DNA from: JAAZFF01 sp964405775
GTDB taxonomy: Bacteria > Verrucomicrobiota > Kiritimatiellia > RFP12 > UBA3636
DNA length: 17,235 nt
Assembly: GCA_964405775.1 (NCBI GenBank)
Contig: CAYOPG010000047.1
Span: forward strand, 1-17,235
Reading direction: 5' to 3'
Each line of letters begins with the position of its first letter. Positions within the stretch are counted from its first letter, which is position 1. A model generated the notes under the pieces. The model worked only from the letters and a program-made list of their open reading frames with translations. It was not told where the DNA came from and ran no database searches. A program made the translations under genes and the position numbers. Shown one piece after another: positions 1-7,440 of this stretch.

Positions 1-2
1 AC

Positions 3-1637
3 TTCGACGGCGACGTGGACGAAACCGACATGGCGCTGCATCCCGCACTTTCGCCCGAACACGGCTGGGTGATGCCTGTAAACACAAACGCCTTCCGCAA
101 AATCCAGCTCCGCACCGACGTCGGTCTGCCCGGCACATACACATTACGGCTCTCCGGCTCTGGTGTGCGCGTGTGGCAGAGTCCACACCCCGCCACGGGC
201 GACACTCCGCTGCTCGTCGCGGGGCAGACCGTCACCAACGGCGTCGCTGGCATCTCATGGAACACCGCCTCCACCGACACCGCCTACATCGAAGCATTTA
301 CCAGCGGCACGGCGACCTTGACCTACGCCTTCATAGGCACTGGCACCACCTCCGGCATTGTCTCCCGCGCCTCGCTGAAGATGACGGCGGTCGGCGTCGG
401 GTTCGTCTCGATGTACGATACGTTCAATCCGGCCAACCGCATCTTCAATTCGACGCCGAAGGACGACCCTCCGGCTATCCCCACGAACAAGCTCTATCTC
501 GTGGAGTCGCCCGACTTGCAATGCTACCAAGCCGGCTTGGTAGTCTCCTGTAAGCCAGCGGAGCTGGCATCCAAATTGGTCGCCGCCGTCTATTATGACG
601 GGGAAAAGATCGAGGGAACCGACACGCTTTTCCTGCCAGATGGTAAGACAACGCTGCTGTTCAACGACGCGGGTTCCTCCGAGGGAATCACGGACTACCC
701 TGTCAAAGTCGGACTCGACTGGAACGAGAACCACCTGCTGGACGATGCCGAGGTGTTCCAGGACTTCATGGTGAAGCATCCGGCGACCGGCGCGGTTGTC
801 GGCCCGCCCGTTGTTCGAGGAACAAGCGCAGGACAATACGCAGATTCATTGTCGAAGATAAACGGCATTGTGAATGGAGCCCTGACAGCTCCCGAATGGG
901 CGACTTCCGCGATGATTCCCCATGCCAAGGCTCTGTTGAGGATTTTCCTCCAAGGCAACACCGCAGGAACGCTTGGATATGCGCCGACGGGTACCAATAC
1001 GGTCTTGCTCGACGCCTTCGCCCCGGTCTCTGGATTTTCGGAGTGGCTGACGCACAATTCAGGGGCGTCCTTTAGCGCCGATGGCACGGCGGAGATCAAG
1101 GAATATGTGTGGGATGAGACGTGTTCCATGGGTGATTTGGCAATGACTTCTGCTGCCATGAAGCAAGCAGTTCTGGGATTCTATGTCACGAATGTCTGTG
1201 CTCAGGCTGGTCTGAGTCTAGTTCCGGGCCAATCTGCGTGGTTTCCAGACACATCTAGCCAGTATGCAATTCCCATCATCAGCGAAAGCCCATCCTGGGT
1301 TCCCGGTGTGACTCTGGAGATGAACAGCCTTCTCCCGAACCTCATCGACGATTTGAACGGGACTTTCGGCAGACTACGTGTTGTCTTGATGGAGGCGCGT
1401 TACCTAATTCGAATGGAGTCTGTGATGGGAGAAGACGTTTTGTCCGTCGAGGAGACGCAAGTCTGGGGCGAACTTCAGGATCTCTATGATTTCAACCACG
1501 ATTCCGGAGGTGCTGCCCGTGATGCCGCAATCATGCAAATCGGTCATGGGAACGGTTCTCAGGGATCCGCCCGCGCGAACGGCGTCATCTTTCGCACCAG
1601 AGTTTTCATCCATAAAACCACAACAGGACTACCATGA
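3..1637 (+). CDS. Modular beta-rich protein, C-terminal part (gene A; 5' end outside window)
   Basis: The reading frame is open from the first base. A GTG at 15 could start it, but upstream codons read FDGDVDETD without a stop, so this is probably the end of a longer protein. Numbered from the GTG, residues 8-125 form a Gly/Thr/Ser-rich, beta-type module that recurs in gene E. Residues about 126-400 are not recognised. They contain an EF-hand-like loop (DWNENHLLDDAE, 235-246; acidic or amide residues at loop positions 1, 3, 5, 9 and 12) that may bind calcium. Residues about 425-540 form a C-terminal domain shared with gene C (W484, YDFNH ending at H495, QIGHGNG from 508). The stop overlaps gene B's start as ATGA. 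Similar modules are common in very large Verrucomicrobiota surface or toxin-like proteins (recollection, not a search). I do not recognise an enzyme domain. A polymorphic-toxin-like role is inferred from layout only. Confidence 0.6.
   Translation, partial: FDGDVDETDMALHPALSPEHGWVMPVNTNAFRKIQLRTDVGLPGTYTLRLSGSGVRVWQSPHPATGDTPLLVAGQTVTNGVAGISWNTASTDTAYIEAFTSGTATLTYAFIGTGTTSGIVSRASLKMTAVGVGFVSMYDTFNPANRIFNSTPKDDPPAIPTNKLYLVESPDLQCYQAGLVVSCKPAELASKLVAAVYYDGEKIEGTDTLFLPDGKTTLLFNDAGSSEGITDYPVKVGLDWNENHLLDDAEVFQDFMVKHPATGAVVGPPVVRGTSAGQYADSLSKINGIVNGALTAPEWATSAMIPHAKALLRIFLQGNTAGTLGYAPTGTNTVLLDAFAPVSGFSEWLTHNSGASFSADGTAEIKEYVWDETCSMGDLAMTSAAMKQAVLGFYVTNVCAQAGLSLVPGQSAWFPDTSSQYAIPIISESPSWVPGVTLEMNSLLPNLIDDLNGTFGRLRVVLMEARYLIRMESVMGEDVLSVEETQVWGELQDLYDFNHDSGGAARDAAIMQIGHGNGSQGSARANGVIFRTRVFIHKTTTGLP
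36..389 (+). repeat. 354-bp module repeat, copy 1 (inside gene A)
   Basis: This segment aligns without net gaps to 4547-4900 (constant offset of 4511). A hand count gives about 52 mismatches, or roughly 85% identity. The first half is nearly identical apart from one variable patch near 136-150, and differences cluster again around 270-345. Both copies are read in the same protein frame and encode the same beta-rich module. Similarity stops abruptly at both ends, which marks a discrete duplicated or recombined block. Confidence 0.9.
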
Positions 1638-2755
1638 AGAGTTATATCCTACCCACACTTCTATTCTGTACAGTTTGTATCCACCATTCGGCGTTTGCTC
1701 AGGATGATAGGCTTGAAAGCCTGTTTGATTCCTTAGATTCCAATGGAATTTCTGGCATAATGAAGTATGTGAGGGAGGAGGGGATTTCACCACCGAGCAT
1801 TCCGTCTCAATGGAATGTTGAGAAGCGAACAAATAACGCCGATGAACGACGGGAGAAAGCCCGAATCCGCGCATTTGGACTTGCCTTGGCGGAATCCGTA
1901 GAGAAAACTGTTGCAGGTCAGCGGGAGCTGAAAGCAGACGAAACCTTGTACGAGTGGGTGGAAACGCTTTGCGACTTTGCGGACTGGTGTGCGGAAACGC
2001 CAGGCTGGGGGAATCAGGTTCTTGCAAACTACTCCCTCGAGCAGGTTGCGGCAATTTCAACTCGTTTGACGGCAAACACAGATTTTCCGATTGAAAAATG
2101 CGAAGCGGTCGTCGCGCGCCTGTCGCCCGAGTGGTTGGGGCCATGCGGACGGGCAGCGGCGATGAACGCCGAGGCGGGTACCAATTTGTTTATCCTCGCG
2201 CAAGTTGATTCCAACGAGGAATTGGACAGAGCCTGCGGAGCCGGCTGGTTCCTGATGTCATTTGAGGGGAAAGCGGTTCCGGAAGGCTTTTCCATGCCTT
2301 CGAACAAAAGCTTGAATGTTCCCGCCGCGAAAGCGAACTTGGATTTCTTCTCGGTTCCATCAGCCTCGCTTGAATTTCAATCGCCTAGATCTTCGTGGAA
2401 TCAACGTCTCTTTGTCAATTTTCGGGGAGGTTTTGGATGGGATGTTTACCGGCGTGCGGAGGCTTTGTTGCAGTTTCGGAAAACGCTTGGCGGATTTCCT
2501 CGGAAGTTCATTCGGTCTCCGGAAGAAGAGGAACATCTGAAGAGTCGGATTGAACTTGCCGAGAGGTTTGGCGCAAAAGTGGTCAGAGTAGAGGAGAAGT
2601 CGGATTATGATCCGCTGAAAGAGGGGTTCATCCAAGCGTGGAACAATCGCCCCAACCGGAACATCTCTCAACAAAAGATCGCACCCCTTGCATTTTCCGC
2701 CTATAAGCAAGTGATTTCCGGAGCCTTCAGTCCGCTTGATATCAGGGATGAGTAG
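1634..2755 (+). CDS. Exported protein of unknown function (gene B), paralogue of gene D
   Basis: The protein has 373 residues. It begins with a clear signal peptide: short basic n-region MKSY, hydrophobic residues 5-22, and a likely signal peptidase I cut after AFA (22/23). No lipobox Cys is present, so it is predicted to be periplasmic or secreted and soluble. The mature part is mainly helical. Shared with gene D are a segment ending in SQW (about residues 45-58), a Trp-rich helix (CDFADWCAETPGWGNQ) and a C-terminal stretch around LLQFRKTLGGFP followed by FIQAWN. I know of no characterised family. The start ATG overlaps gene A's TGA (ATGA), so translation is probably coupled to A. Position and signal peptide make it a candidate periplasmic partner or immunity protein for A's C-terminal domain, which is inference. 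Confidence 0.7.
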   Translation: MKSYILPTLLFCTVCIHHSAFAQDDRLESLFDSLDSNGISGIMKYVREEGISPPSIPSQWNVEKRTNNADERREKARIRAFGLALAESVEKTVAGQRELKADETLYEWVETLCDFADWCAETPGWGNQVLANYSLEQVAAISTRLTANTDFPIEKCEAVVARLSPEWLGPCGRAAAMNAEAGTNLFILAQVDSNEELDRACGAGWFLMSFEGKAVPEGFSMPSNKSLNVPAAKANLDFFSVPSASLEFQSPRSSWNQRLFVNFRGGFGWDVYRRAEALLQFRKTLGGFPRKFIRSPEEEEHLKSRIELAERFGAKVVRVEEKSDYDPLKEGFIQAWNNRPNRNISQQKIAPLAFSAYKQVISGAFSPLDIRDE

Positions 2756-2758
2756 GAA

Positions 2759-3238
2759 ATGCTTAGCAAATCGACTATGGTGGCCGTTCTGCACTATCCT
2801 GAAGACACTGGCGGAGATGACGTCCCTCATACCAGCTTAAGTCCCTCTTGGGGTTCGGGAAGCACCGCGGAGTTCAACGCGGAGCCCTTGATTCACGCGC
2901 CATTGGGCGATCTGTTCTCCACGATTGCACGCGCCAGGATCACGAGCCACAAAGCGAGATATACGGTCGAGAAGAAACACTCAATTCTCTCCGGCAATTA
3001 TATTGACGTCATTGACGTTCGGTCGTGGGGCGAGATCGAAGACCTCTACGACTTCAACCATGAAGACAGCGAACTCCCCAGCCATGCAGCGGCGCACCAG
3101 ATTGGCTATGGAAATGGAGACAATGGCCGTAGTCAGGGGTTCATCTTTCGTGATCAGATACTGATTGATCACACGTACGATTATCCCTTTGACCAACTCT
3201 ATATCCCGCCGCCACAGACTGGAGAAAGGATGCCTTGA
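2759..3238 (+). CDS. Orphan C-terminal domain protein (gene C), homologous to the tail of gene A
   Basis: The protein has 159 residues and no signal peptide or membrane segment. Residues from about 27 onward align with roughly the last 115 residues of gene A. Over the core, from W90 (WGEIEDLYDFNH) to the IFR motif, about half of some 47 positions are identical, including DLYDFNH, an Ala pair, QIGxGNG, Arg, Gly and IFR. The His, Asn, Gln and Arg positions held in both copies are candidates for an active or binding site. The start lies 3 nt after gene B's stop with only a weak AGG too close to it, so re-initiation after B is likely. The stop shares one base with gene D's start (TGATG). It looks like a tail domain cut off from its carrier, as in displaced toxin cassettes, but it could equally be the remnant of a deleted A-like gene. 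Confidence 0.6.
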   Translation: MLSKSTMVAVLHYPEDTGGDDVPHTSLSPSWGSGSTAEFNAEPLIHAPLGDLFSTIARARITSHKARYTVEKKHSILSGNYIDVIDVRSWGEIEDLYDFNHEDSELPSHAAAHQIGYGNGDNGRSQGFIFRDQILIDHTYDYPFDQLYIPPPQTGERMP

Positions 3239-4436
3239 TGAATTGCAAAACCTCACGTGTTACTCTAGATGTCATGCTGCTTTCGGCACTCATGTTTCTT
3301 ACGCCCGCTGTCTTTGGAGCTGACAAGGAAATCGAGCAAGCCCAACGACTTACGACTTTTGCCCAGAAAGGTCCTGAGGCACTCCTGGAATATCTCCGGG
3401 AAACGGGAGAGGGTGCGCCGCTCATTTACTCGCAATGGTACGTTGCCGTCTCGCGGTAAAGAACCCGAAGAAGGCCGAAACCGAGCAGGCGCGGCGCGAG
3501 TTCGGGCGAGTTGTCCTCCAGTCGCTTGAAGATATAGCCTCCGGGTTGCGGTCACTGGCCGACGCGCAAAAACGGCAACAGGCGGTAGCGACGCTGCTCG
3601 ACTTGGCCGACTGGTTCGTAGAGCAACCCGGCTATGGAAATGCTCTGCTGTTCAGCCGGTTGCAGGATCTTGCGACAGTCCCACTGGCATATCTCATCGC
3701 AGACCTGTCTTATCCGGAAACGAATCTCGTGGCTCTGTCGGCACGCTTGGTTGACTTCCCGGAGGAGGTCAAACGCAATGCGCGAGTCTTGAACACAGAA
3801 TCGCCGGAACCGATCTTTGATGTTCCGCCGACGGCCAAATCTTCTGTTGGCGTTTGGAAAGTGATGGAAAAGGCGAAGATCGCAGATAGTGTTGTCAATC
3901 CCCTTGAACGCGCATGGTATCGAAAGGTCGCTGACATTCGGAAGTGGCAGAAGGAGCACGACAAGCAGCGCGGCTTGCCGGAAGGGAAACGTGATCGGGA
4001 CGCGGTGCCGGAAGCTTTGGCATTCTTCGTTAATGATGGATACGGAGCCAAGGCTCCGAAGCCCTTCAACACACTGAATCAATGGGATGGCAAGTACCAT
4101 CGACGGCTGTTTCTCGGTCTTGGCGGCCACAATATCGGTAACGTAAAGACATTCCTTCTGTTCCGGCAGAAGGTCGGAAGCTTTCCCACGAATCCGCCCT
4201 CCTGGTGGAAGCCAGGCGATGGGGTTTTCCCAACACCGACAAAGGCAGCTTTTCGTGAGGCATGGATGCCGTTCCGAAACGAGTATGATGTTCAGTATGC
4301 ACCGGCATCCCGTGTCTACGATGCTGTCCAGAGCAATTCCTTTTACGATAAGGACACGCGCAAGGCGAAGTATCAGGAATCGGTTCGGGAGGCAAACGAG
4401 ACCCTGAATGAGCACAAGGATGCTCCGGCACGGTGA
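3238..4436 (+). pseudogene. Exported gene-B paralogue (gene D) broken by a frameshift near 3435-3457
   Basis: The first frame (ATG 3238, TAA 3457-3459) encodes an N-terminal signal peptide (hydrophobic MLLSALMFLTPAVFGA) and the segment EYLRETGEGAPLIYSQW. The rest of the protein continues in the -1 frame from about 3435 to TGA 4434-4436. Joined together, the two frames align with gene B along their length: SQW, then a Trp-rich helix (LADWFVEQPGYGN), then LLFRQKVGSFP and FREAW near the C-terminus. The intact product would be about 400 residues and periplasmic. I see no X XXY YYZ slippery heptamer at the junction, so a mutation or sequencing error is more likely than programmed frameshifting. 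It follows gene C directly (TGATG overlap), as B follows A. This suggests A-tail/B and C/D are equivalent pairs. Confidence 0.7.
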
Positions 4437-4963
4437 TGGAAACCGACAACACCATAGAGATTGTACAGCGCCTTGCCGATGGGGTTGACCCGTTCACTGG
4501 CGAGCGGTTCCCGTCTGGCTCTCCGTATCAGTATGCCAACAAGTCCCTGCATCCCGCACTTTCGCCCGAACACGGCTGGGTGATGCCTGTAAACACAAAT
4601 GCATTCCGCACAATCCAGCTCCGCACGGACGTCGGTCTGCCCGGCATCCACGTGCTCACGCTCTCCGGCTCTGGTGTGCGCGTGTGGCAGAGTCCACACC
4701 CTGCCACGGGTGACACTCCGCTGCTCGTCGCGGGTCAGACCGTCACCAAAGGCGTCGCTGGCGTCTCATGGAACACCGGTTCAATCGACCATGTTTATAT
4801 ACAGTCCATCGCCCCCGGCACCGCCACCCTCACCTATACCTTCACCGGCACCGGCACCGCCTCCGGCATCGTCTCCCGCGCCTCACTGAAGATGACAGCG
4901 TTTTCCATCAACATAGACGGAACCACAATAGAGATGGGGTTCCAGTGGAGTATCCGGGGATAA
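4436..4963 (+). CDS. Orphan beta-rich module protein (gene E), truncated relative of gene A
   Basis: The ATG at 4436 overlaps gene D's TGA (TGATG), and the product has 175 residues with no signal peptide. Residues 1-37 are a short polar lead-in containing the phrase LADGVDPFTGE, then comes the module shared with gene A (HPALSPEHGW onward, to about residue 155), then a unique 20-residue tail that ends the protein. In gene A the same module continues into some 400 further residues, so E is either a small stand-alone protein or the 5' stump of a former A-like gene. The short lead-in may show what the start of such genes looks like, because A's own beginning lies outside the window. No function can be assigned. 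Confidence 0.6.
   Translation: METDNTIEIVQRLADGVDPFTGERFPSGSPYQYANKSLHPALSPEHGWVMPVNTNAFRTIQLRTDVGLPGIHVLTLSGSGVRVWQSPHPATGDTPLLVAGQTVTKGVAGVSWNTGSIDHVYIQSIAPGTATLTYTFTGTGTASGIVSRASLKMTAFSINIDGTTIEMGFQWSIRG
4547..4900 (+). repeat. 354-bp module repeat, copy 2 (inside gene E)
   Basis: This is the partner of 36-389, in direct orientation, about 85% identical by hand count with no net indels. Recombination between the copies would excise genes A (most), B, C and D as a circle of about 4.5 kb and fuse A's upstream part to E's tail. Confidence 0.9.
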
Positions 4964-5048
4964 GATTGAAGGCTGTTGAAGGCCGTTGTGGCTATACTTT
5001 CTTGCCAAAATCGTGTATAGTGTCGGGAAAAATGAAGGTTTTTACGGT

Positions 5049-5870
5049 ATGCGACATATAGTCAAAAAAGGTATTCCAACACAAGACGGGGCAGGCGTCA
5101 AACTGACGCGTGTATTCAGCATACGCGAAACATCGCTTACTGATCCATTTCTGATGATGGATCACTTCGGATCGAACAATCCGGACGAATACATGAAGGG
5201 GTTCCCGTGGCATCCTCATCGCGGCATAGAAACGGTCACGTACATGCTCAAAGGCGAGGTCGAGCATGGCGACAGCGTTGGTAACGAGGAAGTAATCGGC
5301 CCGGGAGACATACAATGGATGACGGCTGGTGGCGGAGTGTTTCATAAAGAAATGCCTAAGCTATCCCCGGACGGCATGCGCGGGCTGCAACTATGGGTCA
5401 ATTTACCGGCAAAGTCCAAAATGATTGCACCGCGGTACAACGGGATACTCGCGTCGGAAGTACCGGCAGTAAAAGTAGAAGGTGGCGAAGTCAAAGTGAT
5501 TTCCGGCACATTCGAAGGCGTAAAAGGGCCGATGAAGGAGCTCATCGTCGATGTACAATACCTTGATGTGAACCTCCAAAAAGATGCCAGCATGACGCAC
5601 GAGGCTAAAGAAGGCTACAACAGCTTCTGCTATTGCCTCACAGGATCAGGCAAATTTGATGGCGAGAAGCTCGAAAAAGAAACCCTGATTATATTCAATG
5701 AAGCCGGGCTAATCACTGTCTCCGCCGAAACCGATATCCGCTACATTTTCGTGACCGGCAAGAGGCTCAACGAGCCGATCGCTTGGGGCGGCCCTATCGT
5801 GATGAACACACAGGAAGAGCTGCAAAAAGCTTTCCGAGAACTGGACGAAGGCACGTTCATCAAGAAGTAA
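5049..5870 (+). CDS. Pirin family protein (cupin)
   Basis: The protein has 273 residues, within the usual pirin range. The pirin N-terminal cupin is evident. Metal ligands typical of the family are His55 and His57 in the HPHRG motif, and His99 and Glu101 in FHKE. Characteristic flanking phrases are ETVTYMLKGEVEH and GDIQWMTAGGG. A second, weaker cupin and the pirin C-terminal region (GGPIVMNT near 257) complete the fold. Pirins are cytoplasmic, usually iron-binding; some bacterial members act as quercetinases and others as redox-linked regulators, and the substrate here cannot be told. I chose ATG 5049 over an in-frame upstream codon at 4986 because it has GAAGG about 10 nt upstream and because family members start near here. 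It stands alone, convergent with the nfn operon. Confidence 0.9.
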   Translation: MRHIVKKGIPTQDGAGVKLTRVFSIRETSLTDPFLMMDHFGSNNPDEYMKGFPWHPHRGIETVTYMLKGEVEHGDSVGNEEVIGPGDIQWMTAGGGVFHKEMPKLSPDGMRGLQLWVNLPAKSKMIAPRYNGILASEVPAVKVEGGEVKVISGTFEGVKGPMKELIVDVQYLDVNLQKDASMTHEAKEGYNSFCYCLTGSGKFDGEKLEKETLIIFNEAGLITVSAETDIRYIFVTGKRLNEPIAWGGPIVMNTQEELQKAFRELDEGTFIKK

Positions 5871-5940
5871 CGCACCCCTGGAAGTGCCCTAAACGCGGCA
5901 ATGCTCAAAGGTTCAGCCTCCGGAAAAGAGGATCGAATCT

Positions 5941-5954
5941 GGCGCTAATGCGCC
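5941..5954. other. Small hairpin between convergent pirin and nfnB genes
   Basis: GGCGC-TAAT-GCGCC forms a 5-bp perfect stem just beyond nfnB's stop and about 70 nt after pirin's stop. It lies where a shared terminator would be expected, but neither strand has a T-run after it, so it is only a weak terminator candidate. Confidence 0.25.
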
Positions 5955-5955
5955 G

Positions 5956-7440
5956 TTACTCCCCGGCCAAACGGGCATTGACAGCGGCGGCGGCGTTGCG
6001 GCCTTCGCCCATCGCAAGGATGACGGTAGCCGCACCGAGCACGATATCACCGCCGGCGAATACGCCGCGCATTGAGGTCTCGTTGTTCTCGTCAACTTTG
6101 ATGCGTCCACGTTTGTCGACAGCAATCTCCGGCGTCGTGGACGCTATCAGCGGATTTGATTCGTTTCCGATGGCAACAATCACACTGTCAATATCCATAA
6201 CGAACTCGCTGCCTTTGACCGGCACCGGGCTACGGCGGCCGCTCTCGTCTGGTTCGCCAAGCTCGTAGCGGATACACTCCATGGCAGTCACAAAATCGTT
6301 CTCGTCGCCTATCAAACGTACGGCGTTTTGAAGCAGCATGAACTCAACACCCTCTTCCTTTGCGTGCGCGACTTCCTCGATACGCGCGGGCATCTCTTTC
6401 TCGGTGCGTCTGTAAACCAGATAAACCTTTTCAGCTCCGAGCCGTAACGCAGTGCGCGCAGCATCCATCGCCACGTTGCCACCGCCAAGCACTGCGACGC
6501 GCTTCCCGTGTGAAATCGGCGTGTCCGAATGATTGGTGTCGTAAGCTTTCATCAGGTTAGCGCGCGTCAGGTACTCGTTCGCTGAAAACACTCCGACTAG
6601 ATTTTCGCCAGGGATACCCATGAATTTAGGCAAGCCGGCACCGGAGCCGATGAACACAGCAGAATACCCATCCTCTTCGATGAGGCTTCTAAGCGGACGC
6701 GAACGCCCGATGACGAAGTTAGTGACGATTTCGACCCCCATTTTACGAAGGTTGTCCACCTCTTGCTCCACTATTGCCTTGGGGAGACGGAATTCCGGGA
6801 TACCGTACATCAACACGCCGCCAGGTTTGTGGAGTGCCTCGAACAAAGTAACGGAATGCCCCGCACGACGAACGTCAACTGCGAATGTCACACCTGCAGG
6901 TCCGCTGCCGACGACCGCGACTTTCTTTCCTGTATCCGGCGCTGTCTGCGGAGGCAAAGCCTTGCCCGTCTCACGCTCGAGATCAGCAACGTAACGTTCG
7001 AGCCGACCTATGGCTACGCCCTTTTCAACGTCCTTGAGAATTTTGCCGAGAGTGCACAGCTCCATGCACTGCGTCTCCTGAGGGCAGACTCTGCCACAGA
7101 CGCTTGGTAGCAGGCTCGTCTTTTTGATTATTCTTATTGCGTCGCCATCGCGCCCTTCGCTTATTGCCTTGATGAATGCGGGGATGTCAATGGAAACGGG
7201 GCATCCTTTTACGCATGGCTTGTTGACGCACTGCAGGCAACGCATTGCCTCAACGCGCGCCATGGCCTCGGTATATCCGGCAGCCACTTCGCTGTTGTTC
7301 TTTATGCGCTCTTCGGGCGATTGGGCGGGCATGGGCTGCTGCGGAATCTTCGCCCTGTCTTTTGCCTTCAATTCGCCCTGCGCCTTTAGGCTTTCGATCT
7401 GCTCGCGCGCCTCTGCATCAAGCTTATCTTTACCGATCAT
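5956..7440 (-). CDS. nfnB: NfnB/SudA/GltA-type NADPH oxidoreductase, large subunit
   Basis: The protein has 494 residues and belongs to the family often labelled 'NADPH-dependent glutamate synthase, homotetrameric'. The N-terminal double [4Fe-4S] region has Cys68/71/76/80 (CLQCVNKPCVKGCP) and Cys115/119/125/129. An FAD dinucleotide fold follows (GSGPAG, 178-183), then a second nucleotide fold for NAD(P) (GGGNVAMD, about 319-326, with VYRR after it). The C-terminal FAD-closing motif GVFAGGD is present. In NfnAB the large subunit carries the bifurcating FAD and the ferredoxin-side clusters, coupling reduced ferredoxin plus NADH to NADP+ reduction. Pairing with nfnA (ATGA overlap) favours this over a glutamate synthase beta subunit, for which no large GOGAT subunit is nearby. 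A sulfide dehydrogenase (SudAB) activity remains possible. Confidence 0.85.
   Translation of the reverse strand: MIGKDKLDAEAREQIESLKAQGELKAKDRAKIPQQPMPAQSPEERIKNNSEVAAGYTEAMARVEAMRCLQCVNKPCVKGCPVSIDIPAFIKAISEGRDGDAIRIIKKTSLLPSVCGRVCPQETQCMELCTLGKILKDVEKGVAIGRLERYVADLERETGKALPPQTAPDTGKKVAVVGSGPAGVTFAVDVRRAGHSVTLFEALHKPGGVLMYGIPEFRLPKAIVEQEVDNLRKMGVEIVTNFVIGRSRPLRSLIEEDGYSAVFIGSGAGLPKFMGIPGENLVGVFSANEYLTRANLMKAYDTNHSDTPISHGKRVAVLGGGNVAMDAARTALRLGAEKVYLVYRRTEKEMPARIEEVAHAKEEGVEFMLLQNAVRLIGDENDFVTAMECIRYELGEPDESGRRSPVPVKGSEFVMDIDSVIVAIGNESNPLIASTTPEIAVDKRGRIKVDENNETSMRGVFAGGDIVLGAATVILAMGEGRNAAAAVNARLAGE

Noticed and set aside
255..836. 193-codon frame on the minus strand opposite gene A
   Set aside because: Codon pattern and composition mirror the + strand, and the + strand module is conserved in protein sequence with gene E. 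It is a shadow frame.
3425..3460. Programmed -1 ribosomal frameshift in gene D
   Set aside because: No slippery heptamer of the X XXY YYZ type and no strong downstream stem are visible, so a mutation or sequencing error is the simpler explanation.
3552..4415. 287-codon open frame on the minus strand opposite gene D
   Set aside because: Its protein is Arg/Cys-rich with no recognisable motif, while the + strand frame aligns with gene B. It is a shadow frame.
4986..5021. Promoter for pirin using TATACT (4993) or TATAGT (5016)
   Set aside because: No TTG-type -35 box lies at an acceptable 16-18 nt from either box (spacings are 8, 11, 21 or 24), so no promoter is called.
4986..5048. Upstream in-frame extension of pirin that would add a hydrophobic N-terminus (MWLYFLAKIVYSV)
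   Set aside because: The alternative start has no ribosome-binding site, the pirin fold begins at 5049, and GAAGG lies properly before 5049. Pirins are not exported by signal peptides.
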